From the NCBI GenBank assembly GCA_002385755.1, contig DGED01000029.1:1-26903 (forward strand): a stretch of DNA of 26,903 nt, given 5' to 3'. Of the stretch, positions 1 to 7,183 are shown in pieces. The translations under genes were made by a program, and so were the position numbers. Numbering within the stretch: the first letter of the stretch is position 1; the number at the start of each line of letters is the position of its first letter. The notes beneath the pieces are model-generated. The model made no database searches. It saw nothing but the letters and a program-made list of their open reading frames with translations, and was not told the origin of the DNA. This DNA comes from Caryophanales bacterium UBA3935. GTDB taxonomy: Bacteria; Bacillota_I; Bacilli_A; ML615J-28; CAG-698.

Positions 1-43
1 ATTAAGGGTTGCCTACGCTAATACAATTAACCTTTGTATTTAG

Positions 44-86
44 TGAAATTATCATTATATAACTCTATATGAAATTATCATAATAT
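44..86. repeat. 17-bp direct repeat upstream of the str promoter
   Basis: TGAAATTATCATTATAT (44-60) and TGAAATTATCATAATAT (70-86) differ at one base and lie 26 bp apart, start to start. They end 34 bp before the -35 box of the str promoter. An AT-rich inverted repeat, AATACAA (20-26) with TTGTATT (34-40), lies just before them. The repeat could be a regulator site or an upstream A/T element; nothing shows which. No gene is recognisable in bases 1-252. Confidence 0.6.
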
Positions 87-120
87 ATTCACAATTCCCC
101 TAAAATATAAGTAAAAATTC

Positions 121-149
121 TTGACATTTGAGCGAAATAAGCGTATAAT
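121..149 (+). promoter_or_regulatory. Consensus SigA promoter of the str operon
   Basis: A perfect TTGACA (121-126) is followed by a 17-bp spacer and a perfect TATAAT (144-149). Transcription would begin near 156, giving a leader of about 97 nt before rpsL. Such strength suits ribosomal protein and elongation factor genes. Confidence 0.92.
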
Positions 150-172
150 ATTACGGGTTAATTTTTAAAACG

Positions 173-230
173 GTTTTGGCGCTGCCAAAACTAAATTTTA
201 TCAATGTTTGAAACGCCAGGAAGCGTGGCG
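173..230 (+). promoter_or_regulatory. Structured 5' leader of the str operon (two hairpins)
   Basis: GTTTTGGC (173-180) pairs with GCCAAAAC (184-191) across a 3-nt loop. Further on, CGCCA (214-218) pairs with TGGCG (226-230) across a 7-nt loop. TGGCG at 177-181 could instead pair with CGCCA at 214-218, so two mutually exclusive folds exist. Neither hairpin has a proper U-tract, so these are not simple terminators. Autogenous control by a ribosomal protein is possible but unproven. Confidence 0.5.
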
Positions 231-252
231 CAATTTTAGAAAGGAGAATATA

Positions 253-663
253 ATGCCGACAATCAATCAATTGGTACGCAAACCGAGAAGAACAAAAGCG
301 AAAAAATCAAAATCCCCGCATTTGGGCATCGGTTATAACACGCTGAAGAAAAAATTTACCGATCTTGAATCACCGCAAAAACGCGGGGTTTGCACGCGGG
401 TAACGACGATGACGCCGAAAAAGCCGAATTCCGCGATTCGCAAATACGCGAGAGTCCGCTTGTCCAACGGCATCGAGGTTACCGCTTATATACCCGGAAT
501 CGGACACAGGTTACAGGAACACAGCGTTGTCCTGATCCGCGGCGGCCGGGTTAGAGACCTTCCCGGAGTTCGCTATCACATTATTCGCGGCACCCAGGAC
601 GCAACCGGTGTCGAAAACCGGAAACAGGCCCGCAGCAAATACGGCGCCAAAAAAGAAGAATAA
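253..663 (+). CDS. rpsL: 30S ribosomal protein S12
   Basis: S12 sits at the decoding centre of the 30S subunit and helps set translational accuracy. The 136-residue protein begins with the typical [11 protein letters not shown] and carries the [10 protein letters not shown] loop (55-64) and the [12 protein letters not shown] segment (99-109). It has the extra residues after position 20 found in Gram-positive S12, and is close to the B. subtilis length. The ATG at 253 is preferred over an in-frame ATG at 208 because AAAGGAG lies just upstream of 253 and homologues start there. Oddities: Arg101 stands where E. coli has Lys88, and GHRLQEH replaces the usual GHNLQEH. It is first in the str operon. 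Confidence 0.97.
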   Translation: MPTINQLVRKPRRTKAKKSKSPHLGIGYNTLKKKFTDLESPQKRGVCTRVTTMTPKKPNSAIRKYARVRLSNGIEVTAYIPGIGHRLQEHSVVLIRGGRVRDLPGVRYHIIRGTQDATGVENRKQARSKYGAKKEE

Positions 664-688
664 GATAATTTGAAAGGAGGAATTCACC

Positions 689-1159
689 ATGCCCCGCAAA
701 GGACACATCCCAAAAAGAAAAGTATTACCCGATCCCATATATAACTCGCCAGTCGTAACCCGGCTAATCAATAATATCATGGTCAAAGGCAAGAAAAGCC
801 TGGCTCAGGATATTTTATACAGGGCGTTCGAACGCGTCGAAAAGGTTACCGGGCGTCCGGCGATGGAAGTATTCAACGACGCTTTAAATAATATTACCCC
901 GCAGTTAGAAGTAAGGGCCCGCCGTGTCGGCGGCGCCAACTATCAGGTTCCGATAGAAGTCAGGCCGGAAAGGAAAATGACACTGGCATTGCGCTGGCTT
1001 ACACAATACTCACGTTTAAGACGGGAAAAAACGATGGAAGAAAGACTCGCCAACGAGATTATCGATGCCGCCAACGGCGTCGGCGGAGCGGTCAAGAAAC
1101 GCGAGGACACGCACCGGATGGCCGAGTCAAACAAAGCCTTTGCCCACTACCAGTGGTAA
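689..1159 (+). CDS. rpsG: 30S ribosomal protein S7
   Basis: S7 is the primary binder that organises assembly of the 30S head and contacts the E-site tRNA. At 156 residues it has the standard length and the usual start [10 protein letters not shown], the MVKGKKS segment and the [11 protein letters not shown] motif near residues 78-88, ending with FAHYQW. The start is supported by AAAGGAGG at 672-679. Only 25 nt separate it from rpsL and 16 nt from fusA, so it is cotranscribed. In E. coli S7 represses this operon by binding the rpsL-rpsG spacer. The spacer here is too short for a comparable structure. Confidence 0.97.
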   Translation: MPRKGHIPKRKVLPDPIYNSPVVTRLINNIMVKGKKSLAQDILYRAFERVEKVTGRPAMEVFNDALNNITPQLEVRARRVGGANYQVPIEVRPERKMTLALRWLTQYSRLRREKTMEERLANEIIDAANGVGGAVKKREDTHRMAESNKAFAHYQW

Positions 1160-1175
1160 TTAAGGAGTTAATGTT

Positions 1176-3242
1176 ATGCCCCGTGAAGTATCTTTAGACA
1201 AAACTAGAAATATCGGAATCATGGCTCATATCGATGCGGGTAAAACAACCGTAACCGAACGGATTTTATACCACACCGGAAAAATCCATAAAATGGGCGA
1301 GACGCACGAAGGTACTTCAACCATGGATTGGATGGAACAAGAAATGGAACGCGGTATAACAATAACTTCGGCGGCAACGACTGCATTTTGGAAAGATCAT
1401 ATCATTAATATTATTGATACGCCAGGGCATGTCGATTTTACCGTGGAAGTTAGTCGTTCGTTGCGGGTATTGGACGGGTCGATTACCGTTCTAGACGCGC
1501 AAGCCGGCGTCGAGCCGCAAACAGAAACTGTCTGGCGTCAGGCGACGGATTATCATGTTCCCCGGCTTATCTTCGTGAATAAAATGGATAAAACCGGCGC
1601 TGATTTTAATTTTTCCGTCGAAAGCCTGCACAAACGTCTGGGAGCTAACGCTCACCCGATTCAAATACCGATCGGCGCCGAGTCCGGCTTTAACGGTATA
1701 ATCGATATCGTAACAGAGAAAGCTTATACATTTGACGGCACCCAGGATGAAGTTATGAAGGAAATCGCCATTCCCGAAGACCTCGCGGACGAGGTTCAGC
1801 TCCGCCGCGAGCAGTTGATCGCCGCGGTGTCGGATTTTGACGAAGAAGTAATGATGCTTTACTTGGAAGAGCGGGAAATTCCCGTCGAATTGCTTAAAAG
1901 AGCGATTCGCAAGGCGACTTTAACCGTCGAGTTTTTCCCGGTGCTGTGCGGCAGCGCTTTTAAGTACAAAGGCATCAAATTGATCCTTGACGCGGTAATC
2001 GACTACCTGCCGTCGCCTTCCGAAGTTCCCGCCATTAGGGGGATGGGCCATGACGATAGGGAGATTGTCGTCCATTCAAGCGATGACGATCCTTTCGCAG
2101 CTCTGGCGTTTAAGGTCATGACGGACCCGTACGTTGGGAAATTAACTTTTTTCCGAGTTTATTCCGGCGTATTGAAATCAGGATCGTACATATATAATTC
2201 AAATAAGAAGAAAAAAGAACGCATCGGCAGGATTCTGCGCATGCACGCAAACCACCGCACGGAAACAACCGAGGTATTCGCGGGCGATATCGCTGCGGCG
2301 GTGGGCCTTAAGGAAACGACGACCGGCGACACGCTCTGCGACAGCCGGCGGGTCGTCGTGCTCGAGTCAATGATTTTCCCCGAGCCGGTTATCAGCGTCG
2401 CGATCGAGCCGAAATCGAAAGCGGACCAGGATAAAATGGGAATCGCGCTTGTAAAACTCGCCGAGGAAGACCCGACTTTTAAAACATACGCCAACCGGGA
2501 AACGGGACAAACGATTATCTCGGGAATGGGCGAATTGCATTTGGAGATCATTGTTGATCGCCTGCGTCGCGAGTTCAAAGTCGAGGCCAATGTCGGCGTG
2601 CCGCAAGTTTCGTACCGCGAGACGATAAAAACCGCCGCCGAAATCCAGGGGCGTTTTATCCGCCAAACCGGCGGGCGCGGTCAATACGGCGACGTTTGGA
2701 TTCGTTTCGAGCCGAACCCGGGCAAGGGATTTGAGTTCGTCGACGCGGTTGTCGGCGGCGTTGTTCCGAGAGAATATATCCCGGCGGTGAAGAAGGGATT
2801 GGAGTCGGCGCTGCAAAGCGGCAATCTCGCCGGCTATCCGACGATTGACGTCAAGGCGACGCTTTTTGACGGCTCTTATCACGAGGTTGATTCCAGCCAG
2901 ATCGCGTTTGAAATCGCGGCGAGCATGGCTTTCAAAGAAACCAAGGAGAAATGCGACCCGATATTGCTTGAACCGATCATGCTTGTGGAAGTGGTCGTTC
3001 CCGATGTTTATATCGGCAACGTCATCGAGGACTTAATGAGCCGGCGCGGCCGGATCGAAGGTCAGGACCGAAAAGGAATGCTGCAAACGGTGCGGGCTTT
3101 TGTCCCGCTTTCGGGGATGTTCGGATACGCCACCGCTTTGCGAAGCAACACGCAAGGGCGCGGCAATTACACGATGCAGTTCCATCGTTACGAAGAATGC
3201 CCGAAATCCATTATGGAAAAAATATTAAGATTGCGGGTATAA
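1176..3242 (+). CDS. fusA: Translation elongation factor G
   Basis: EF-G is the cytoplasmic GTPase that drives translocation on the ribosome and acts with RRF in recycling. The 688-residue protein has the expected length and five-domain order. GTPase motifs are clear: AHIDAGKTT (17-25), the switch I segment ending in [13 protein letters not shown] (81-85) and NKMD (135-138). Domain III contains GMGELHLEI and domain IV has YRETI and GGRGQYGDV. The ribosome binding site is AAGGAG, about 7 nt before the ATG. The order rpsL-rpsG-fusA-tuf marks this as the main housekeeping copy rather than a FusA2 or resistance paralogue. Confidence 0.97.
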   Translation: MPREVSLDKTRNIGIMAHIDAGKTTVTERILYHTGKIHKMGETHEGTSTMDWMEQEMERGITITSAATTAFWKDHIINIIDTPGHVDFTVEVSRSLRVLDGSITVLDAQAGVEPQTETVWRQATDYHVPRLIFVNKMDKTGADFNFSVESLHKRLGANAHPIQIPIGAESGFNGIIDIVTEKAYTFDGTQDEVMKEIAIPEDLADEVQLRREQLIAAVSDFDEEVMMLYLEEREIPVELLKRAIRKATLTVEFFPVLCGSAFKYKGIKLILDAVIDYLPSPSEVPAIRGMGHDDREIVVHSSDDDPFAALAFKVMTDPYVGKLTFFRVYSGVLKSGSYIYNSNKKKKERIGRILRMHANHRTETTEVFAGDIAAAVGLKETTTGDTLCDSRRVVVLESMIFPEPVISVAIEPKSKADQDKMGIALVKLAEEDPTFKTYANRETGQTIISGMGELHLEIIVDRLRREFKVEANVGVPQVSYRETIKTAAEIQGRFIRQTGGRGQYGDVWIRFEPNPGKGFEFVDAVVGGVVPREYIPAVKKGLESALQSGNLAGYPTIDVKATLFDGSYHEVDSSQIAFEIAASMAFKETKEKCDPILLEPIMLVEVVVPDVYIGNVIEDLMSRRGRIEGQDRKGMLQTVRAFVPLSGMFGYATALRSNTQGRGNYTMQFHRYEECPKSIMEKILRLRV

Positions 3243-3265
3243 AATAAAATTGTGATATTTTATAC

Positions 3266-3292
3266 TTGCATTTAAAAACCAAATATTATAAA
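3266..3292 (+). promoter_or_regulatory. Possible internal promoter for tuf
   Basis: The 83-bp fusA-tuf spacer is AT-rich and has no terminator. TTGCAT (3266-3271) lies 15 bp before TATAAA (3287-3292); a TATAAT at 3294-3299 is nearby, but with a 22-bp spacing. A second, internal tuf promoter is biologically reasonable because EF-Tu is made in excess. The boxes and spacing are imperfect. Confidence 0.35.
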
Positions 3293-3325
3293 ATATAATT
3301 AAATAAATTTAGGAGGAATTATTAA

Positions 3326-4510
3326 ATGGCAAAAGAAAAGTTTGAACGCAGAAAACCCCATGTTAATATCGGTACAATTGGCCATGTCGACCACGGAAAA
3401 ACGACCCTTACCTCGGCCATTACCAAGGTTTTGGCCCAGCAAGGTTTATCGAAAGTATTAGAATATGATCAAATCGACAAGGCGCCCGAAGAAAAAGCGC
3501 GCGGGATTACAATTCAAACCACTCATGTCGAGTACGAAACCGCAAAACGCCATTATGCTCATGTCGACTGCCCGGGTCATTCCGACTATGTTAAGAACAT
3601 GATCACCGGCGCCGCGCAAATGGACGGAGCGATTCTGGTAGTCGCCGCCAATGACGGCCCGATGGCGCAAACGCGCGAACATATCTTGCTGAGCCGCCAA
3701 GTCGGCGTTCCCCGTTTGGTTGTTTACTTAAATAAATGCGACATGGTCGACGATGAGGAATTACTTGATCTCGTTGAAATGGAAGTTCGCGAACTGTTAA
3801 GCGAATACGATTTTCCGGGAGACGAAGTGCCCGTAGTCCGCGGTTCGGCTTTGAAAGCTATGGAAGGCGACCCGGAACAGGTTCAAAAAATTATCGAACT
3901 TATGAATCATATCGACGAATATATTCCCGAACCGGTTCGCGAGAAGGACAAACCGTTCCTCATGCCGGTTGAAGACGTCTTCACCATCACCGGGCGCGGA
4001 ACCGTCGCGACGGGTAGAGTCGAACGCGGAACCGTTAAAGTCGGCGACCCGGTTGAAATCGTCGGTATTCGCCCGACAATGTCGACCGTCGTTACCGGCG
4101 TCGAGATGTTTAGGAAACTTCTCGATCAAGCCGAAGCCGGAGACAACATCGGCGTTCTGCTCCGCGGGATCACGCGCGACAACGTTCAGCGCGGTCAAGT
4201 TATCACGAAACCGAAGACGGTTACGCCTCATACCGAATTTGAAGCTCGGGTTTACGTTCTGAGCAAGGAAGAAGGCGGGCGTCACACGCCGTTCTTCACA
4301 AACTATCGTCCCCAGTTCTATTTCCGCACAACAGACGTTACCGGCGTTATCCAATTGCCCGAAGGCACCGAAATGATTATGCCCGGCGACAACACCGATT
4401 TGCAGGTTAAATTGATTTATCCGATCGCCATCGAATTGGGAACGAAATTCTCGATCCGCGAAGGCGGTAAAACCGTCGGCGCCGGCAACGTAACCAAAAT
4501 TATTAAGTAA
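3326..4510 (+). CDS. tuf: Translation elongation factor Tu
   Basis: EF-Tu is the GTPase that carries aminoacyl-tRNA to the ribosomal A site. The 394-residue protein has the standard length, with GHVDHGKT (19-26), the switch I segment [14 protein letters not shown] (59-72), DCPGH (81-85) with the catalytic His85, and NKCD (136-139), followed by the two beta-barrel domains. The [13 protein letters not shown] segment of domain 2 and the final VGAGNVTKI are typical. QTT is found where many homologues have NTA or NTS in switch I. The start has AGGAGG at 3312-3317. It closes the str operon and a strong terminator follows directly. Confidence 0.97.
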   Translation: MAKEKFERRKPHVNIGTIGHVDHGKTTLTSAITKVLAQQGLSKVLEYDQIDKAPEEKARGITIQTTHVEYETAKRHYAHVDCPGHSDYVKNMITGAAQMDGAILVVAANDGPMAQTREHILLSRQVGVPRLVVYLNKCDMVDDEELLDLVEMEVRELLSEYDFPGDEVPVVRGSALKAMEGDPEQVQKIIELMNHIDEYIPEPVREKDKPFLMPVEDVFTITGRGTVATGRVERGTVKVGDPVEIVGIRPTMSTVVTGVEMFRKLLDQAEAGDNIGVLLRGITRDNVQRGQVITKPKTVTPHTEFEARVYVLSKEEGGRHTPFFTNYRPQFYFRTTDVTGVIQLPEGTEMIMPGDNTDLQVKLIYPIAIELGTKFSIREGGKTVGAGNVTKIIK

Positions 4511-4525
4511 TCGAGCGAACCAATT

Positions 4526-4561
4526 GCATTCTTTATGCCAGGACATAAAGAATGCTTTTTT
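4526..4561 (+). terminator. Rho-independent terminator of the str operon
   Basis: GCATTCTTTATG (4526-4537) pairs perfectly with CATAAAGAATGC (4544-4555) across a 6-nt loop, giving a 12-bp stem followed by six T residues. It begins 16 nt after the tuf stop. Confidence 0.95.
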
Positions 4562-4590
4562 ACATTAAACAATATGGCTGGAAAAGGAAT

Positions 4591-5109
4591 ATGATAAGAA
4601 TCGCGCGAATATCCGATATCGACGCCGTTCTCGCGGTCATCAACGACGCCAAGGAGCTTTTGCGGGAGAGGAAATCCCTGCAATGGCAGGACGGTTATCC
4701 CGACCGGGAAACGATACGGAAAGATATTGAAAAAGAATGGCTTTATGTTAACGAAAAAGAAGGCCTGATCGCCGGTGTCGCCGCGCTCGTGCGGGACCCC
4801 GACGAATCATACGCGGTTATTTATGATGGCGCCTGGCTTAATGATCGCCCGTATTTTTCGCTGCACCGCCTGGCGGTTAAAAAGGAGTTTTACCGGCGGG
4901 GCGTGGCGAGAGAATTGGCCGATTATTTGTGCGCGGCGACGCGGGCGGCCGGAATAGGCGACATCAGGGCCGACACGGCGCCCGAGAACTTCGCGATGAG
5001 GGGACTCCTCGAACAACTCGAATTCCGCCGTTGCGGCGTTATTTATCTTTCGCGCGCGACTTGCCGCGACCCCAAACGCATCGCTTACCAAAAAATTTTG
5101 GATTTATAG
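4591..5109 (+). CDS. GNAT family N-acetyltransferase
   Basis: The protein (172 aa from this start) looks like a GNAT acyltransferase, which moves an acetyl group from acetyl-CoA to an amine. Motif A is visible at about residues 92-117: a beta strand SLHRLAVKKEF, then the acetyl-CoA loop RRGVAR, then a helix. A later segment, DTAPENFAMRGLLEQLEF, fits motif B (the Asn plus the distal helix). The substrate cannot be read from sequence. An in-frame ATG at 4552 lies inside the 3' arm of the tuf terminator, so I take the ATG at 4591, preceded by AAAAGGA. I see no good promoter between terminator and start, so it may depend on readthrough from tuf. Confidence 0.85.
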   Translation: MIRIARISDIDAVLAVINDAKELLRERKSLQWQDGYPDRETIRKDIEKEWLYVNEKEGLIAGVAALVRDPDESYAVIYDGAWLNDRPYFSLHRLAVKKEFYRRGVARELADYLCAATRAAGIGDIRADTAPENFAMRGLLEQLEFRRCGVIYLSRATCRDPKRIAYQKILDL

Positions 5110-5117
5110 CATCTTTA

Positions 5118-5147
5118 GTGCCAAGATTATAAAAAATATGGTATAAT
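5118..5147 (+). promoter_or_regulatory. Extended -10 promoter for the tatD-protease operon
   Basis: TGGTATAAT, an extended -10 with TATAAT at 5142-5147, is preceded at 18 bp by the weaker -35 GTGCCA (5118-5123). The surrounding ATGGTATAATA is nearly the same as in the tex promoter. Transcription would start near 5154, about 88 nt before tatD. Confidence 0.75.
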
Positions 5148-5168
5148 ATAATAACGTCCGGCATGCGA

Positions 5169-5188
5169 TTCGTTTTAGTTCGTTTTAG
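5169..5188 (+). repeat. Tandem 10-bp repeat in the tatD leader
   Basis: TTCGTTTTAG occurs twice end to end (5169-5178 and 5179-5188), inside the predicted 5' leader of the tatD operon. It could be a protein or RNA binding site or a replication slippage product. Confidence 0.7.
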
Positions 5189-5241
5189 TATGAATAAAGA
5201 CCCGGGCAAAACAGAACAATAGCAAAACGGAGCGCGTGACA

Positions 5242-5994
5242 ATGATCGATACCCATATCCACTTATACGATGAAAAATATCAACCGCGGCTTGACGCTAT
5301 TATCGACGAGGCTTTAAACGCCGGCATCCGGCAAATGATCGTCGTCGGGTACGACCGCGAAAGCAGTTTGAAGGCTACGTGGATGGCGGAAAAATACAAT
5401 TTTCTCCGCGCGGCCGTCGGTCTGCATCCGAGCGACGTGGCGAGGGAGGCGGACGAGGAGCTTGCCTGGCTGAAAGAACTCGCCCTGCACCCGCGGGTTG
5501 TCGCCATCGGCGAAATCGGGCTCGATTATTATTGGGATAAGACGCATGTCGAACTTCAAAAAAAATATTTTATCGACCAGATTAAAATCGCCGCCGACCG
5601 GGGACTTCCGGTCAGCGTTCACAGCCGCAGCGCCGCCGCCGACACTTACCGGATACTCGCGGAGCATGTCGTTCCCGGCGTTTTGCATTGTTACTCGATG
5701 AGTTTGGAGATGGCGCGGGAATTCGTTAAGTTGGGATATTATCTCGGCATCGGCGGCGTTCTTACCTTCAAGAACAGCAAGGAAATAAAGGATGTCGTCC
5801 GAGAGATCCCGATCGAGCATTTGCTTGCGGAGACCGACGGGCCGTATTTGGCGCCGGAACCGCGCCGCGGGCGGCTGAACAAACCTTCGTATTTAAGGTA
5901 TGTCGTTGAAAAGATTGCGGAAATCAAGGAAATGCCGGTATCGACGGTCATCGAGAAACTTCGGGAAAATACAAAAAAATTGTTTTCAATATAA
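5242..5994 (+). CDS. tatD: TatD family metal-dependent deoxyribonuclease
   Basis: TatD enzymes are TIM-barrel metallohydrolases with 3'-5' exonuclease activity, linked to DNA quality control. The 250-residue protein shows the metal ligands in order: His5 and His7 (DTHIH), Glu91 (GEIGLDYYWD), His127 (VHSR), His149 (LHCYS) and Asp199 (ETDGPYLAPEP). The length is normal. A GTG at 5236 is an alternative start two codons earlier. The ATG at 5242 is chosen because the GGAG at 5229-5232 is then 9 nt away, against 3 nt from the GTG. It heads an operon with two lipoprotein proteases, only 9 nt before the first. The functional link between them is not obvious. Confidence 0.93.
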   Translation: MIDTHIHLYDEKYQPRLDAIIDEALNAGIRQMIVVGYDRESSLKATWMAEKYNFLRAAVGLHPSDVAREADEELAWLKELALHPRVVAIGEIGLDYYWDKTHVELQKKYFIDQIKIAADRGLPVSVHSRSAAADTYRILAEHVVPGVLHCYSMSLEMAREFVKLGYYLGIGGVLTFKNSKEIKDVVREIPIEHLLAETDGPYLAPEPRRGRLNKPSYLRYVVEKIAEIKEMPVSTVIEKLRENTKKLFSI

Positions 5995-6003
5995 GGGGTA
6001 AAT

Positions 6004-7161
6004 ATGAAAAAAATAACATTCCTTCTGTTAGTATTATTGTCGGCCTTTCTTTTCTCGGGCTGCGACGGTATCTTCAATAACGAGATCCATAACAAAAGCT
6101 ATCACGTGGAAATTGATATTGCGGAATTCGAGGAGTTGGTCCAAGCGGCGATCGAAAAGGCGGCTCCGGCCGTCGTCGGCGTGAGCAATTATAAAGGAAC
6201 GTTTGGCGTTCCTGCTCTTGCCGGCACCGGCAGCGGCGTTGTCTATTCATGTCAGGCGAAAATGAAGGACGGGAGCGTCGAGACCGACTGCGCGAATACG
6301 ATTGACAGCGACGATGTCGACTATTATCAATACAAGGTCATTACCAATAGGCATGTTATCGAGAAAGCCACCTTGCTGAAAGTGTATTTCGGGGAAACCG
6401 ACCGCCGCGTTAACGCCCAACTTATTCAATACGACGACAAGGTTGATTTGGCCGTGTTGTCGTTTGATTACGAGGGATATATCCAACCGATTGAATTCGC
6501 CGACTCCGATATGCTTAAGGCCGGGAGTTTCGCCATCGCCATCGGAAACCCGGCGGGGCACGATTATTATGATTCCTGCACTTTCGGGATCATATCCCAC
6601 CCGAAACGATATTTCGCCGACGATATCGACGGCGACGGCGTCTCGGAATGGGATAACGAGTATATCCAGCATGACGTGGCGATAAACCCCGGAAACAGCG
6701 GCGGCGCCCTGATCAATCTTGAGGGCAAACTAATCGGGATTAACACGCTGAAACTCTTATCTGACGATATAGACAATATGGGGTTCGCCATCCCCAGCAA
6801 CGTCGTCCGCGAGCTCGTCTCCGTGCTGGAAACCGGCGTTAGGCCGACGCGTTACACGTTGGGCGTTCAGGGAATATCCGTATCCGTGCTTTTATATCCT
6901 GAGGATTACGGGGTCCAAGACAATCCCGGCGTCGACTTGCCGTCGGATATCGAATACGGATTTTACATCAATTCTGTAGACAAAACAGGCAAAGCTTACG
7001 GATATTTGCATGAGGAGGACATCATTCTCGAGGCAAACGGCCTTAAGCTTTACTATATTCATATATTACGCGGCGAGATAAACAAAACTCTTGCCGGCGA
7101 GACGCTTGCGCTGAAAGTATACCGCGGCGGCGAAATCGTCTCGGTTTATATCACTTTTTAA
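6004..7161 (+). CDS. HtrA-like trypsin-type serine protease, lipoprotein
   Basis: This 385-residue protein begins with a lipoprotein signal ending in FSGC, with lipidation expected at Cys20, so it should sit on the outer face of the membrane. The S1C protease domain has His117 (TNRHVIEKA), Asp148 (DDKVDLAVL) and Ser232 (NPGNSGGALIN), a full catalytic triad. A PDZ-like domain follows at about 310-385 (GFYINSVDKTGKAYG to the C-terminus). Just before the nucleophile loop is an acidic loop, DIDGDGVSEWD, starting at Asp207, which resembles an EF-hand or dockerin calcium loop. It is paralogous to the next gene, 22 nt downstream. The role is probably envelope protein quality control or processing of a surface substrate. 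The ribosome binding site is AAGGGG. Confidence 0.9.
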   Translation: MKKITFLLLVLLSAFLFSGCDGIFNNEIHNKSYHVEIDIAEFEELVQAAIEKAAPAVVGVSNYKGTFGVPALAGTGSGVVYSCQAKMKDGSVETDCANTIDSDDVDYYQYKVITNRHVIEKATLLKVYFGETDRRVNAQLIQYDDKVDLAVLSFDYEGYIQPIEFADSDMLKAGSFAIAIGNPAGHDYYDSCTFGIISHPKRYFADDIDGDGVSEWDNEYIQHDVAINPGNSGGALINLEGKLIGINTLKLLSDDIDNMGFAIPSNVVRELVSVLETGVRPTRYTLGVQGISVSVLLYPEDYGVQDNPGVDLPSDIEYGFYINSVDKTGKAYGYLHEEDIILEANGLKLYYIHILRGEINKTLAGETLALKVYRGGEIVSVYITF

Positions 7162-7183
7162 ACTTTCAAGAGGAGAGACGCGG

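Noticed and set aside
1..21. End of an upstream coding gene (such as rpoC) at the window start
   Set aside because: A TAA is in frame at 19-21, but six codons are too few to identify anything, and the known rpoC C-terminus is not recognisable.
173..200. Transcription attenuator before rpsL
   Set aside because: The 8-bp hairpin is followed by mixed A/T sequence, not a run of T residues, so it is unlikely to terminate transcription.
2367..2882. 171-codon open frame on the minus strand, inside fusA
   Set aside because: Shadow of a certain gene; no ribosome binding site or recognisable domain.
3797..4546. 249-codon open frame on the minus strand, opposite tuf
   Set aside because: It is fully antisense to EF-Tu, its translation resembles no family, and it is explained by codon bias of the highly expressed gene opposite.
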